This document shows, in pieces, positions 46,641-58,551 of a DNA stretch of 64,000 bases. Numbering within the stretch: position 1 is the first letter of the stretch; every line of letters begins with the position of its first letter. The DNA lies in contig OX438748.1 of NCBI GenBank assembly GCA_949316235.1, forward strand, positions 10,233,001-10,297,000, read 5' to 3'. The notes below the pieces were generated by a model. That model had not been told where the DNA came from. It worked only from the letters and a program-made list of their open reading frames with translations, and searched no databases. The translations under genes and the position numbers were made by a program. Source of the DNA: Oegoconia quadripuncta. Taxonomy: Eukaryota; Arthropoda; Insecta; Lepidoptera; Autostichidae.

Positions 46641-46920
46641 CTGTTTGGTGTAGTGGTTAGAAATTCTGACCACTATACCAAAAGGTCGCGTGTTCGAATC
46701 CCGCTAGGGGCATATGAATGTGTGATGAATTCGGACATGTGTAGCCGAGTTATGGATGTTTACATTTATAATAAATATTTATTTATATAAAAAAATGTAT
46801 TTATGTCTTTATATCAACCATCTGGTATCCACAATTCAAGCCTGTAGTTGCTGAATGTGGAACTAGATGGCATTGAGTGTATGTCCAAGTATATTTATTT
46901 ATTGTTTTTATTTTTTATTT
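46638..46920 (+). repeat. full-length SINE (family 2), reference copy
   Basis: Head TGGTGTAGTGGTTAG (A box) and GTGTTCGAATCCCGC (B box), body GAATTCGGACATGTGTAGCC, then CATCTGGTATCCACAATTCA, and a T/A-rich end with TTTATT repeats. This copy defines the order against which the inverted copy at 15118-15365 is judged. Confidence 0.85.
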
Positions 46921-47429
46921 TTATTTGTTTATTGAACAGTTCGAAATAAAATCTTATAGAATACTAAATATTGTAACATAGCCATATGTGTTTAAAAACT
47001 TAGTAAATGTGTAAAATAGACAGTGGGAACTCTCGTGGAATTAGTTTTTGGATCAAGTAGTTAGTTAATTAGCAAGCTGGCAAGCTGAGGAGCGCAGTTT
47101 CCTATATTTTATTAAATTTCTTATCACGATCCCCCTATGCTTTCAAACGAATGGCTAATACATAATAAATGTAATCAAATATGTATAATAACTGAAGGTA
47201 TAAATAAAAAATTTGGATAAGCCCCCAAAAGCTATGATATCAAATACACGAAGCAACTGTATTAAAAGCTATGGGCACTTTATTACGCATAAGGAAAGCG
47301 CTAATTATATACACTTCACTACGTTGATAACAACGACTATTAAACAATGCTTAAGATGTAACGTCACTTGTTTTATGGTTAATTTGTAAATAATATATCG
47401 ATCTACAGCTAGTTCGAAGTTTCATTGAA

Positions 47430-47720
47430 ATGTAAACACGTATTAACATCTAAATAGTCTGATATTTCATAATGTGGTGTCAGTGAAACCAACGGTTGCG
47501 GGTTCAAAACCCGCGAGGGGTAAATGTTTGTGTGATGAATACGAACATTTATTCCCGAGTCTTGAATGTTTATATAAATATTAGATAGATAGATAAATGC
47601 CTTATTTGTTTCCACAGTCACACACATTCGTTTAGCTTATACAATATTTATGTATGTTTGTCCATTATCCATAATACCAGCATTATTAGTTTGAGACTAA
47701 ATAATTGTTGTAAGTGTCAA
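47430..47720. repeat. LINE family A fragment joined to SINE family 2
   Basis: 47430-47480 is a minus LINE A piece (ATCTAAATAGTCTGATATTT). 47485-47720 is a plus SINE with B-box region GTTGCGGGTTCAAAACCCGC, a GATA repeat near 47583 and the family tail. The junction resembles that at 31.1 kb. Confidence 0.65.
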
Positions 47721-49291
47721 ATATTTATTTTATTTATGGCTAATAACCTGTTTAGTTTTTAATATAAAGAAACCGCACTCGAATCGGTCCACGATTGGAC
47801 ACACAACGCCATCAAACGCATAACACTCCACGTGTTTGGTAGGGGTTAAAAGTACCATCCACCTTGATTAACAACAATCTTAGTAGTGACTAATTATACT
47901 TAAATGACGTCACCATCTATATTCCAAAAGTGGTGATCAGAGAAAAACCAAACATTAGCGTATGGGTGTTATGAACATTACGACAAAATTACAATTTAGA
48001 ATTTTAATTAAAATACGTCAATATTGTTACCAATTAAAATAATGTAATTTTTATTACGTCAAATAATTACTATATATAAAAATATGTTGTTGGGGTGCAA
48101 TTGTATTTGTATATTTTAATGATTGGAACACCTGAAAATTAAAACCTTAATGCTTGAAACAACATCCAGGGCTCACCTTTGGAAACATATGAAAAAGCAC
48201 GTATGACAAGAGGTGAGCCCATCGTCATTAATACGTGTGAGTCCATAGATGCTTTTTGGTGGAAATTCCCATAAGCGGGAAGATGAGTTAGTTCATGCCG
48301 AAACCACACAGCATGATTGTATCTAACATTTCAACATTTAGTTAGATAAATTATATTTTACACAACTGAGGAAGAGACCGTTTCCCACTTCGCTTCCCTC
48401 TCACCTTGATTATTAGGGTCGAGATGAAATTCTTCAGTGTAGATTCTTTGAAGTGATATAAAATGTACAATGAGAAAATGGAAATGCTGAACGTGGCTGT
48501 TGGTTTTTTTTATTGTTATAATACCACTTGCATTGCGCCTTATCGATGTCGCAGTCGGCATTGTGTGGATAGAATGGAAAAATACAGAAAATACCTGCCT
48601 ACCTATCTCGTTACATTTGTTTGGATGTTGTTTTTTTTATCATGCCTTTGTGGGCGTTGAAATATTCTAAATTTAAAAATAAAGGTATTAATTAGGTCTT
48701 TACCTATGAAATTGGAGATTTTTTTCTTCGTTAATCATAATGTACCAACTCCTACGATTCTATAGCTATTTCCTAATTTGTTTTTTATTTGGAAAATTGA
48801 ATATATTTTCAAGGTTTCACATGAAATATTTTTTAATGTCTGAGCTAAATCACATAATAAAAAAAACTTGAACACAGCTCTTTTCATGAGCTTCCCATAT
48901 TATTTCTTAGATTCGCAGAAACTTTTATAAAGCGGTTACTTTTAAAAATTAACACTGCTGTTTAACTTAATGTTATCCGATAATACACACAAAGTTTAGC
49001 TATATTTGGATTTGCCGTTCCCAAGAAATTTTCAAAAATGTTTGTATGGAGAAAACAGTCTTAATGAAATTCTTCATACAAAACGCCAATTTCATAGGTA
49101 AGGACCTAATATATTGGCTCTGCATAAATACTCGTACTTCGCAGGCGAAAATTTAGCTTTACAATTATTTTAAATAGTTTAAAGCACGTCATTGCCGTCA
49201 CTTGCTGGTGCATGCAGCTAGTTTTGTAAGAACACGCCTCAACGTTCCATTTTTACCAGACTACTTAATATTTGTTGTCTTTTATTATATA
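47721..49291. other. stretch with one dispersed repeat, no gene
   Basis: 48110-48310 holds a repeat in minus orientation (complement of GGGCTCACC...ACGTGTG and of the CCCAT...GGAA...GG...AAC block) also present at 56010-56345 and 56950-57060. The ORFs at 48358-48561 and 48463-48660 overlap each other on opposite strands and are unrecognised. Confidence 0.45.
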
Positions 49292-49520
49292 CTAGCAGCT
49301 GCCCGCGACTTCGTCCGCGTAGACTACATGAATCAACACTTTATTACTTTCCCACGGGAATACATTCAGCAGAAAAATTACCATGTAGAGTTTATCTCAA
49401 ACAGGAAAAGACCCTGGGCAGATAACAGGTATGTGGAACCATGTTGGTGTTTTGCCAGGTAAATGAATTAAGACAGGGATCCATTAAAAGACCTTTCTGA
49501 AAAATTCTGGTTTATATTTA

Positions 49521-50110
49521 TTAAAGTACTTCCTTATAAACAACATTCTTTGCCATGTTTGAAGGTGGTAGCAATAGAACCAAACTTTGAGGTGAACTTA
49601 CACGGGAGCATGCCACATAGAACTGACCGTGAGAGAAACAGTCCTGTCGTAGGTCTACTCCGGCGAATTTGAGAGTTTGCCCCTGCGACTTATTTATTGT
49701 CATGGCAAAATAGACCTTTAGTGGAAACTGAAGCCTTTTGAATTCAAAGCGAAGATCATTTGGTATTAATGGAATACGCGGTACAAACACTGTTTCTCCC
49801 TGATGCAGGTCCTGTTAAAATAGTGGCCTCTAACGTTCCGGTGCAAAGCCTTGACTTGCAACCTAGTACCGTTACAAAGTTTGGGTGGCTTTAAATTTCT
49901 CAATAACATAACAGGTGCACCCACACGTAGTAAAAGTCTGTGATATGGCATACCCGGTGGGTTCAAAGTGTTCAAAAATTCTACGGGATAATTAACGGCA
50001 TCGTCGGTGTTTACCACGGTATCTATTGAGCTATGAATAATCTGTTGTCCTTCAAAAGTGTTCAATAATATGTCATTGATGACCGCTGCTTGGTCGTTCT
50101 TTCGAAATAG
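49521..50110 (-). pseudogene. Helitron Pif1-like helicase C-terminus, frameshifted
   Basis: Two overlapping minus frames. 49766-50065: NTFEGQQIIHSSIDTVVNTD, PPGMPYHRLLLRVGAPVMLL, RNLKPPKLCNGTRL. 49521-49790: VPRIPLIPNDLRFEFKRLQF, AMTINKSQGQTLKFAGVDLR, FYVACSRVSS. These are the last Pif1-type helicase motifs (AMTINKSQGQ and YVACSR). One frameshift near 49795 splits them and the N-terminal helicase and Rep domains are deleted. Confidence 0.9.
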
Positions 50111-50128
50111 CGAAATGAATTTCGAATT

Positions 50129-50600
50129 CTAAATAACGATACCAATATAGACTTTTTTGGTATCATCCCCCACCCCTATCTCACCCCTAGAGGGTTGGCT
50201 TAAAATAAATGTCATTTTCGTAATCAACATCCCAAAAAACCTAAATAACGACACCAATATCGATTTTATGGTTTCAACCCCCATTTCATACCCCAGGGGG
50301 CTGTTTTTCGAAAAATCTCAACTCACCCTTATCTCATTCTCTAACCCCGAGGGGTTAGCTTCAAAACAAATGGCATTTTCGTAATCAACGTCCCAAAAAA
50401 CCTAAATAATGACACCAATATTGACTTTTTTGGTATCAACCCCCACCCCTATCTCAACCCTAGAGGGTTAACTTAAAATAAATGTCATTTTCATAATCAA
50501 CATCCCATAAAACCTAAATAACGACACCAATATCGATTTTATGGTTTTAACCCCCATTTCACAACCCAGGGGGTTGTTTTTCCAAAAATCTCAAACTTAT
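50129..50600. repeat. alternating tandem repeat inside Helitron
   Basis: Units starting CTAAATAACGACACCAATAT begin at about 50129, 50239, 50402 and 50513, spaced 110, 163 and 111 bp, so a 270-bp higher-order unit repeats about twice. Each contains CACCCCTATCTCA and GAGGGTT variants. Non-coding. Confidence 0.75.
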
Positions 50601-50673
50601 TTGTTCCTAGGAGTACTCTTGCGAAGTTTCGAGTCGAAAATAGTCGAAATGTCCAAGTTATACTGTTTCTTAA

Positions 50674-50997
50674 TACAAAAATCAAAATCAAAATCAAAAT
50701 CAAAATCAAAATCAAAAAATGCTTTATTTTGTAGGTACACAGGGTACACTTAAAATAGTCAGATTTTACATTTTTAAAGCTACTGCTTGTTCAAAAGGCA
50801 ATTTTCCCCTGAGAAGAACAAGCAAGAAACTCGAGAGGTCGCTTTTTTTAAAAAAAGGTTTTTATATTACAAAATTATTAATTATTATTTTATGTTATAA
50901 TATTTGATTATTAATTGTGAAATAGCCTGGTTATGCGAACGGGCTGGTTATGTCCATGATTGTTTATCTTCTAAATAATCTGATATTTTATTTTATA
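50674..50997 (-). mobile_element. LINE family A tail nested in Helitron
   Basis: Begins at the AATCAAA repeat (about 50674-50716), then AATGCTTTATTTTGTAGGTA, GAGAAGAACAAGCAAGAAAC and ends at ATCTTCTAAATAATCTGATA. It is inserted into the Helitron interior, so it is younger than that insertion. Confidence 0.8.
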
Positions 50998-51722
50998 CAC
51001 ACTTCCCACCCCTGTTTCACCCCCTTAAAGGGTGAATTTTTAAAAATCCTTTCTTAGTGCTCCCCTAGACCTCGTAAGGAACCTACGTGCCAAATTTGGA
51101 AACTCTAGACCTAGCGGTTTGGCCTGTGCGTTGATATGTCAGTCAGTCAGTCAGTCAGTCAGGCAGTCAGTTTCTTCCTTTATATATTTAGATTGTTTTT
51201 AATGATTGTTCAGAATTACACTTACTAAATTGGTGTGTATTCAGTGTTAATTCATTGTTAGTAAAGTTTTCGTTTTATAGTAAAGAAAAACTGGACATGT
51301 AAATTTTATGTAAATCTTGAAGCCATTGCATGTGTTCAGTTTTACCTACCGAGGCGTAACTTGTATTATTTCGTTCCCACGAGGTGGAAATCTAGCTAGG
51401 CAAACGTGAGATGCGATTTTCCCAGTAGGTATAAGATTTTCTCAACGGAAACTGTTATCCGTAAGTTATTTATGTATTTCGGGACCGGTGTTGACTTTAC
51501 GACCGAGTTGATGTGAATTGAACACTTTACCGAAACTTGGATAAGTTTTAGTATAGAAACTGGCATAGCTACCAAATTTTTAATATAGTATATACTCGTA
51601 GCATTCTTTGTGCTTCATGGTTAGATGTGCGTTAATGCAACAAAGAATACGAAATACGAGAAAGTCCAAAATACCGCAGTGATTTAAGACGATAGTCTTC
51701 AATCAATATGTGTGTATGTTTT

Positions 51723-52050
51723 ACCGCCTCCGTGGCTCAATGTAAACAACATTGGGTTTACGATTCGGAGGTCGCGGGTTCGATCCCCAGCGGGGTACAT
51801 GTTTAAGTACTCGGTTTGGTTGATGGTAAGGCATTTTAAATGTCCGCCTGGCTAACTACCACCATCTTAACTAAATCTGCCGCCAAGCAGCAATGTTAAT
51901 AGCATTGTTGTGTTCCGGCTGTCAGAGATAAGATAGCCAGTCCCCCAACCGTGTTGCCGGGTCAGTAGCTTCCACCTTCGACCTCATCTTCACTTAACAT
52001 CAGGTGTGATTGAGGTCAAGTACGAACCTGTCATGCATAAAAAATAAAAA
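51723..52050 (+). repeat. full-length SINE (family 1)
   Basis: Head ACCGCCTCCGTGGCTCAATG, B box GCGGGTTCGATCCCCAGC, body to GATTGAGGTCAAGTACGAAC and an A-rich tail (52038-52060). Well-preserved promoter boxes suggest a fairly young copy. A LINE remnant starts directly after the tail. Confidence 0.85.
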
Positions 52051-52059
52051 AAATAAAAA

Positions 52060-52690
52060 ATGGGTTACCAGTGTACTGAAACATGGCCTGTCACTGAGTA
52101 TGGTCTTTATAAGAAAGCTCAAGGTCACGTAACAAGTCATAAAGAGGGTTGTGCTCGACTATTCACTACGAGATCGAATCAGGAGTGTGTAAATCCGTAA
52201 AAAACTATCAGTAAGCATTCTTAGGGTTTCATGGTTAGATATGTGTGCTGTATGCAACAAAGAATGTATACGAGGGAGCCCAAAATACCTCAGTGCTTAA
52301 AGACGAAAGTCAATGTATGTTACCAGTGTACTGAAACATGGTCTCTTACTATGGTGTTCATTAAAAAGATCAAGGTCACGCTACAAACTATGGAGAGGGC
52401 GATTCTCCGCATTTCACTAACACATCGAATCATTAATGATGCAATTCGTAAAATAGCAAAAGTCACCTATACCGTCCAGCATATATTATTAAGTTGTAGT
52501 GGCAGTTGACAGGACACATCTCGAAAACTCAACGGCCGTTGGAACACTAAGGTACGGGAATATACACCACGCAACGACAACCGCACCGTGGGACATCGTG
52601 ATGAAGGAATCAGTCGTTCTGGAAGTCTATGGGGGAAGCCTATGTTCAGCAGTGAACGTCCTGTGGCTGAGATGATGATGATTATGGCAT
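52060..52690 (+). pseudogene. LINE RT C-terminal remnant, partly duplicated
   Basis: 52230-52509 reads VYQCTETWSLTMVFIKKIKV, TLQTMERAILRISLTHRIIN, DAIRKIAKVT, then at 52520-52690 a decayed ...PRRRWDIVMKESV-like and SLCSAVNVLWLR end before ATGATGATG. This is the QRAMERAMLGVSLRDRIRN region of lepidopteran endonuclease-RT elements. 52060-52215 is a second, worse copy of the same part (CCAGTGTACTGAAACATGGC in both), so the fragment is tandemly duplicated. Confidence 0.65.
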
Positions 52691-53810
52691 GTTTAGATGG
52701 TATCGTGTAATTTCCGGCATTGAAATTAATGGGACCAACCCATTGCTTTCCAAACATGATCAGCATAATGCTTAACAAGGTTTGTCCCAAGGAACGTGGT
52801 GTCCGAGTTTCGGCTTTACCCATCAATCTTATCCAGATTTTATCTTCGCTCCACTTACAGTGGGTCGTTATATACATGTAGGTACTTAAGTTACTTATCG
52901 ATCCATTTCAAAAATAATTTTGTAGTGACAAAAGTAGATTTGTGTCCGCTAATCTGTGGTCTCTCTCTCACCGTTATTTCTATTTCGCTGCTAGTTCGTT
53001 TTGTGTTGAGTTTTCAGTGATTTCTTATTTTCAGCATTATTTTCTTCTTAACTAAGGAAATCTAAAAACTGAACTGGAACAATGACTTTGTATCGCCTCT
53101 TAATCTTTTATTGAGGCATCAATCACTATACGCTACGTGCTGTATTACATTTTACCTACCAAAATTTCCCAAGTCTGATATAAAACACATAATGTTCCTC
53201 AAATGGAAACCACGATAAAATACGAAATGTTGGATACGAAAAAATTAGAATCGGCAAATCTCGATATGTTAGACAAATTTTCAATCACGACACTTTTCGG
53301 TCGATTGCTAACATTACGGTAAAATCTTTATCGCTCTACTCAACTTCCAAGCTGTAAATCCCCTCATAAGGAGACACACCGCCACAACCGTCGGTGAACT
53401 TCAATTGAAGTTGTTGAATTGTTGAATTTGTCTTCACCATACAATTAACCAATTGAACAAAACTTATCTAGTACAAGACCATTTAAAACATTTTATTTTT
53501 CAAATTAATTAAATAAAATTTCACAAGATAATTTCTTAAGTCCTCATTTCTACTAATGTGATATTGTAGAGACTCTTCGTAGTTTGATTATTAATCGATT
53601 TATTGATAACCTAATAGACATTAATATATTTCAAAGAGGCCCGCACTAACCATTATATAATTTGTTAGAGGCGCTAGATTTATATTTAAACCGTATAAAG
53701 TAATTTATTAAGAGTGTATATTTAATGAGATGAGAGAGTAATATAGCTGATCCCGGCTGACGTGTGACTAAAATACTTACATACTTATGTATGTAAGTGC
53801 TTGTCTTTTT
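52691..53810. other. repeat trace then unassigned sequence
   Basis: 52700-52800 holds the GGTATCGTGTAATTTCCGGC...CCAACCCATTGC repeat also seen near 56270-56345. The remainder is AT-rich with no recognisable feature. Confidence 0.4.
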
Positions 53811-53972
53811 TTAAAGCATATCACTTATTTGTGGGACTGGCTATCTTATCTCTGACAACCGCAACACAACAATTCTATTAACATTGCTGTTTGGCGGCAG
53901 ACTTAGAAAAGATGGTGGTAGCTAGCCAGGCAGACATTTAAAATGCCCTACCACCAACCAAACGAAGTACGT
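53811..53972 (-). repeat. SINE family 1 fragment
   Basis: Minus orientation, with GTGGGACTGGCTATCTTATC, GGCGGCAGACTTAGAAAAGA and CCCTACCACCAACCAAACGA. It lacks the tRNA-like head and the A-rich end. Confidence 0.75.
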
Positions 53973-56009
53973 TTGGTAAAAAAATAAAATGAAATAATCC
54001 ATCCTGGTACACTCTCTGAACTTTATTTATTATTTTATTTAGTTTTTATTATTAAATCGATTACACGGTCTTAATTAAACAATGCCCCAACAAACCGTTC
54101 ACACAGTTTATCTGTGGAAGCATTGTTTTCAGTATTTCTGGGATAATGTGGTAATATGGAAAGAAATTGTAAGAACAAAGATTTTTTATGCTAAAAGGAA
54201 AACTCATTATATTCGTTAACTTGCAATTAGTATTTTTGATATAATGAGAATCACCACACTTCGATGCCGTGTGTCACATTAAAGGCAGGCCGGAGAATCA
54301 GATGTGCCTTAACAAATGGTCGGCCATAAAAATAAATAAAACTTTGGGCGCGGTCCCTGTTTTTATCAGAACCCTGCGAGGCGGCGAAAAGGGAAGTACG
54401 AGGTCAATTCGCTTACAGCCATTTTCAGTTTCGCCTCAAACGATACTCGATCTTCCGTAAAATTGAGGGTTTAGAGAAAACCTAATCGACAATGTTTATT
54501 AATTAGAGAGATCAAGTTGTATTTTCGTGGCTTCCTTTGTTGCTGGTTTTAATATTATCTAGGTATTTTCTTCTAACAAAGAAGTAGTATGCATATCATA
54601 CAACAATGATAATATTTAATTTGTAAATAAAATGCGACATTCCTTTGTATTTACCCGACCCCCGGAACGAGAATACATATATACAAAAATGACACAATTT
54701 GGCATTATTTTTAACTCCCGACGAAATAAGTGGAGAATTATTAAACTTGTTAGTTTGTCCCTGTCTGTGGTAGCGCTAAAACTGCTATACCGATTTGAAA
54801 ACGGTTTTTATATTCGAAAGTTTGCGAGATGATTCTCATGGAAATCGGTTAAGTCGTCTCGAAGATATGTAAGCTGGTTGGTTAACGTCTAAAATGGCAC
54901 TAACCTCTAAAATGGCAACACACTTGAGTTGTTTATCTGGATTATATAATCACAGTCTGTCGGGGTTTTCTAAATTTTCAATTTATAGTAATATTACTTT
55001 TTTATGAATAATTCACACTAATTGTAATGCAGGTATCTATGTTATGTGTTTTAGGAAACGAAGAAAACAATTATTTCTTAATTTTACAAAATTTTAATTT
55101 TTGGCGGTTGATCAACCGGCTTATGATCACTATTCTATTCTTATTATTAAATTCTTATAAATTCAAGAAATGGAACTACTTCAAAATTAGTTTCAGTATA
55201 GAGAAGGGTCGTCAGAAAGGACAGTGTAATCATAAATGCTCTTAACCCATGTTTTGCTCGTCTTGTCGTATCGTGTATATTAAGGTATCTGAACAAAGTT
55301 TGAAAGTTTCTGGTTTAGTTTATGAGCACGTTTTAATAGACTTGTCTTGAATTTGTGAGTATAAGGTAAAGGTACTCGTATGATATCAAGTATAATTCTT
55401 GAAACACATTTATTTCCTAATAATAGCATGATTACCTAAAACCTTAAGTAAAGCTTTCCTGCCTCAGCTAAAATCCGCTAATAAATCTGCCTACTTTAGA
55501 TTCCAACCTCCAAAGAAAAATGTTATTTCGTGGATTTTGAATGTCAAAGTTTTGTAAATAAGATTTTCTAAAGAATTTTAAGTCATATTTACACTTAGAT
55601 TCAGGATCATTAAGTGTTGCTGGTTTTAAGAGATCTTGTTGTTCTAATTCGGAATTTTTAGACTTGAGAATCGCAAGATGGTAGGTTCAAGGAACTTTAA
55701 CAGTCCGAATTTTGAACGATTCTAATGTTAGGCACTTGTATTTAAACGTGTCATGTCGTTTCGTTTAATAAACATATTATATATTATTGTCCAATTATAA
55801 TGTCACGCCACGGTGATGATCTTCCATATATCGATATCGCGCGACATTAGCCACCGGAATTGTGAACGACTAATAATTTGACTTAATTATTTACAGGCAA
55901 CTGTCTATCATACTATATTTATTTTTATTTAAGTATAGTAACAAAAGTTTTGTTTTCTATTTATGTACTGACTATCCACCAAAACACATCTATACATTTT
56001 CACGTTTCA
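53973..56009. other. stretch without a recognisable gene
   Basis: AT-rich. Open frames at 54269-54460, 54632-54832 and 55027-55245 show no family pattern. GGCGGCGAAAAGGGAAGTAC at about 54380 is a short GC-richer patch. Confidence 0.45.
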
Positions 56010-56346
56010 ACGGCGATGGGCTCACCACTTGTCACGTGTGCATTTCGGAATATTTCGAACGGTGAATCGTGGATGTTGTTTCAAGGATTTAATGTTTGGG
56101 TTAAAGTACGTGACATTATGTTTGTATCAAAAGAACTGTATTTTACGTTGTGTATTCTAGCATCACGTACATAAGTGATTTATTGACCAATTTTACAGAT
56201 AAATAATAAGTAAGTACAAGTATTACCTAAAATTATTATATTTTGTAAAAACTGAGACGCCGTTTGTGCTATATGGTTTCGGCACTCAAATATAATAGAA
56301 CCAACCCATCTCTTCCCGTGGGTGTCGTAAAAGGTGACTAAGGGAC
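56010..56346. repeat. dispersed repeat next to LINE B
   Basis: Contains GATGGGCTCACCACTTGTCA, GTGAATCGTGGATGTTGTTT and TCCCGTGGGTGTCGTAAAAG, a widespread lepidopteran block. Parts recur at 56955-57130, 48110-48310 and 52700-52800. The LINE B tail ends exactly at this block, so the LINE seems to have inserted within it: related sequence resumes at 56955. Confidence 0.55.
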
Positions 56347-56954
56347 TTTTTTTTTTTTTTTTTTTTATATGAGAGAGCGGCAAACGAGCATGCGGGTCAC
56401 CTGATGGAAAGTAATCACCGCCGCCCATGGACACCCGCAACACTAAAAGTGTCACAGATGCGTTGCCGGCCTTTAAGGAAGGTGTAGGCTCGTTTCTTGA
56501 AGGTTCCAATGTCGTACTCGTTCGGGAACACCACTGCCGGAAGTCCGTTCCACAAGGTGGTCGTACGTGGTAAAAAGTTTCTTGAGAAACGTACAGTGGT
56601 AGACTTCCACTCACCCAGGTGATGTGGATGGAAATTTAATTTTCGGCGAGAAGTGTATCGGTTAAATTGAGCAGCGGGTATTAGCTCGAACAGTTCTTCA
56701 GGACACTCCCCATGAAATATGCGATAGAGAATGCAGAGGGACGCGACGTCTCTTCGCAACGCCAGGGGATCCAGTCGGTCGGTGAGACTCTCTTGGCCGA
56801 CAATTCGGACTGCGCGACGTTGAACGCGGTCAAAAGGAAGAAGCTGGTACTGAGGTGCCCCAGCCCATAGGTGAGAACAATACTCCACGTGCGGCCGAAC
56901 TTGCGCCTTATAAAGTTGGAGACTTTCCACAAACAAACATCTATAGTATTGCAC
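56347..56954 (-). mobile_element. LINE family B 3' end, 179-codon RT C-terminus
   Basis: Minus ORF 56415-56954: [90 protein letters not shown] and a stop. The RPHVEYCSHLW...R.Q.RA.R motif is the classic end of non-LTR reverse transcriptases. An A tail (T-run 56347-56366) marks the 3' end. Open over 179 codons, it is the best-preserved LINE piece here, but 5' truncated. Confidence 0.85.
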
Positions 56955-57130
56955 TCACCCCTTGTTACATGTGCATTTCTGCATATTTCATAAGGTGAAA
57001 CGTGGATGTTGTATAATCTTTAAACTTTTAATGTTTGGAACACCCAAACATTATTGTTTGGGATACCCGTGACAACCCCATTTGGGATAAAGGTCATGAT
57101 GTTATGTAAGTATGAGACGCCGTTTTGAGG

Positions 57131-58500
57131 GCATTGCTAATTCATCGTCATCGAGTGTTATGTTCATAAAATAGTACTAAACGAACTCTAGTGATAATTG
57201 ATATTTAATCAGAATTCTAAACATAGCGTTTTCAATATCGACAATCTTCTTAATGGACTATCGCTCGTAGATGACTCCCGTTTATTTATTTTGTTTTCCA
57301 ATACCTACTTCACAAATAGAGATGGGATCGTATCGTATTATTTGTAACCGGAATCAGACAGTATTGACGTAGACTCGATGTGGATCAATAGAGGACTCAA
57401 CTCCCATTGTGTTTTCGATAACGAGTAAAACTTAGAAACAATAACTTTAGTTTGCCCTCTTTTCATCTTTACCCAGTCAATAAATTATTCATGAATTGAA
57501 ACTTAAGAGTTAATAACATAGAAGTGTAAATATTTATGTTCGTCTTGGCATATCTGCAGCATCACAACCAATACAATATTTTATCTGTTTGTTCCATATC
57601 ACGAATTAACTTAGTTAATGTATAAGAGGAATCTAACAAGTTAGTGAGGTCACTGGATAGCTTATCTTTTTTTATTTGCACAACGGGTTAGCACTTGACC
57701 TGATGTTGAGGCCGAAGGTGGAAGCGTACTGAAGCGGAAACCCCATCTTATCTGGACTGGCTATCTTATTCTCTGACAACCGGAATACAACAACGAAAAG
57801 AAAGAAAACTCCAGCGGGATGCTGGCTGGATGATGAGCAATCCCTTTGTCAAGAGTTGGCTGGGTACCACCTCACTCAGATACTGCCGCCAAGCTTCAAT
57901 ATCTATATTACTATACAAAGTTATAAAGGATAAGAGAGCAAGTGAAATTACAGGCTTAAGATCTCTTATGTATTCTTTCGTAGACTTCAGGGTGATAACG
58001 CGACTGTGATACCTACAAATGAGGTCGAGAGAATCAACCTAGGAGTTTACAGGTATTCCGGGATGTATTAATCACTGGAAAGTGATTAGGTGTGAACTAC
58101 GTTACAATTTAATGCGGCTATTTAACTTAGACATTCAGCTCATAATATAGTCCATTTAACCCTGTTTAAACCGAAGTAGAGTTATTTTTTTTTCTTTTAG
58201 TTTATTTTAATTTAGTTTTCTACTCTCAATCTTGTTTCGGTTTAGTGCATTGCTTATAAATTGATTTTTACGCAGTTGGGCTTTTTGATTTTTTAACTTA
58301 TTTATTTTATTTTAGATTTTTGAGTGTCCCGACTCCTATGAATAAAAACATATGACTTATATACATTTTTGTAATCTCCTTTTAATTTCCTGCCTTTTCG
58401 TACCGTACTCGATGAGTTTGGTTAATTATTTTTTAAATATTTATTTAACGCACTTGGGTTTCTTCCATCCAGCCGTTTGGAAGATATATTTATTTATAGA
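57131..58500. other. stretch with a SINE fragment, no gene
   Basis: 57665-57790 is a minus SINE family 1 piece (GCACAACGGGTTAGCACTTG, GGCTATCTTATTCTCTGACA) with internal deletions, ending at AAAGAAAG. A stray CTGCCGCCAAGC lies at 57883. The remainder is AT-rich and unassigned. Confidence 0.5.
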
Positions 58501-58519
58501 TAAGATATATTTATATATA

Positions 58520-58551
58520 TTTATTCCTCGTACCTTGGTACGAGGAATAAA
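58520..58551. repeat. perfect 32-nt palindrome
   Basis: TTTATTCCTCGTACC, two bases, then its exact complement. It would form a 15-bp hairpin. No context to assign a function. Open frames on both strands here reflect the palindrome. Confidence 0.7.

Larger units (their letters stand above)
49292..51192 (-). mobile_element. Helitron, internally deleted and invaded
   Basis: 1,901 bp on the minus strand. The 5' end is TCTAAATATATAAAGG (51192 inward) after an A. The 3' end is GGGCAGCTGCTAG followed by T at 49291, preceded by the imperfect hairpin CGCGGACGAAGTCGCGG: all Helitron rules (A|TC...CTAG|T). Inside: a helicase C-terminus (49521-50110), tandem repeats (50129-50600), a LINE tail (50674-50997) and a CAGT-type tetranucleotide repeat near the 5' end (51138-51172). 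Confidence 0.85.

Noticed and set aside
49202..49462. 86-codon plus ORF containing AAARDFVRVDYMNQ
   Set aside because: It starts outside and runs across the Helitron 3' end; the apparent peptide is the translated terminal hairpin.
50129..50600. Coding repeat protein in the Helitron
   Set aside because: Frames are short and shift between units; the repeats vary in length by non-multiples of three.
51723..51800. tRNA gene in a well-preserved cloverleaf-like head
   Set aside because: Part of a multi-copy SINE with the same body and A-rich tail elsewhere in the window.
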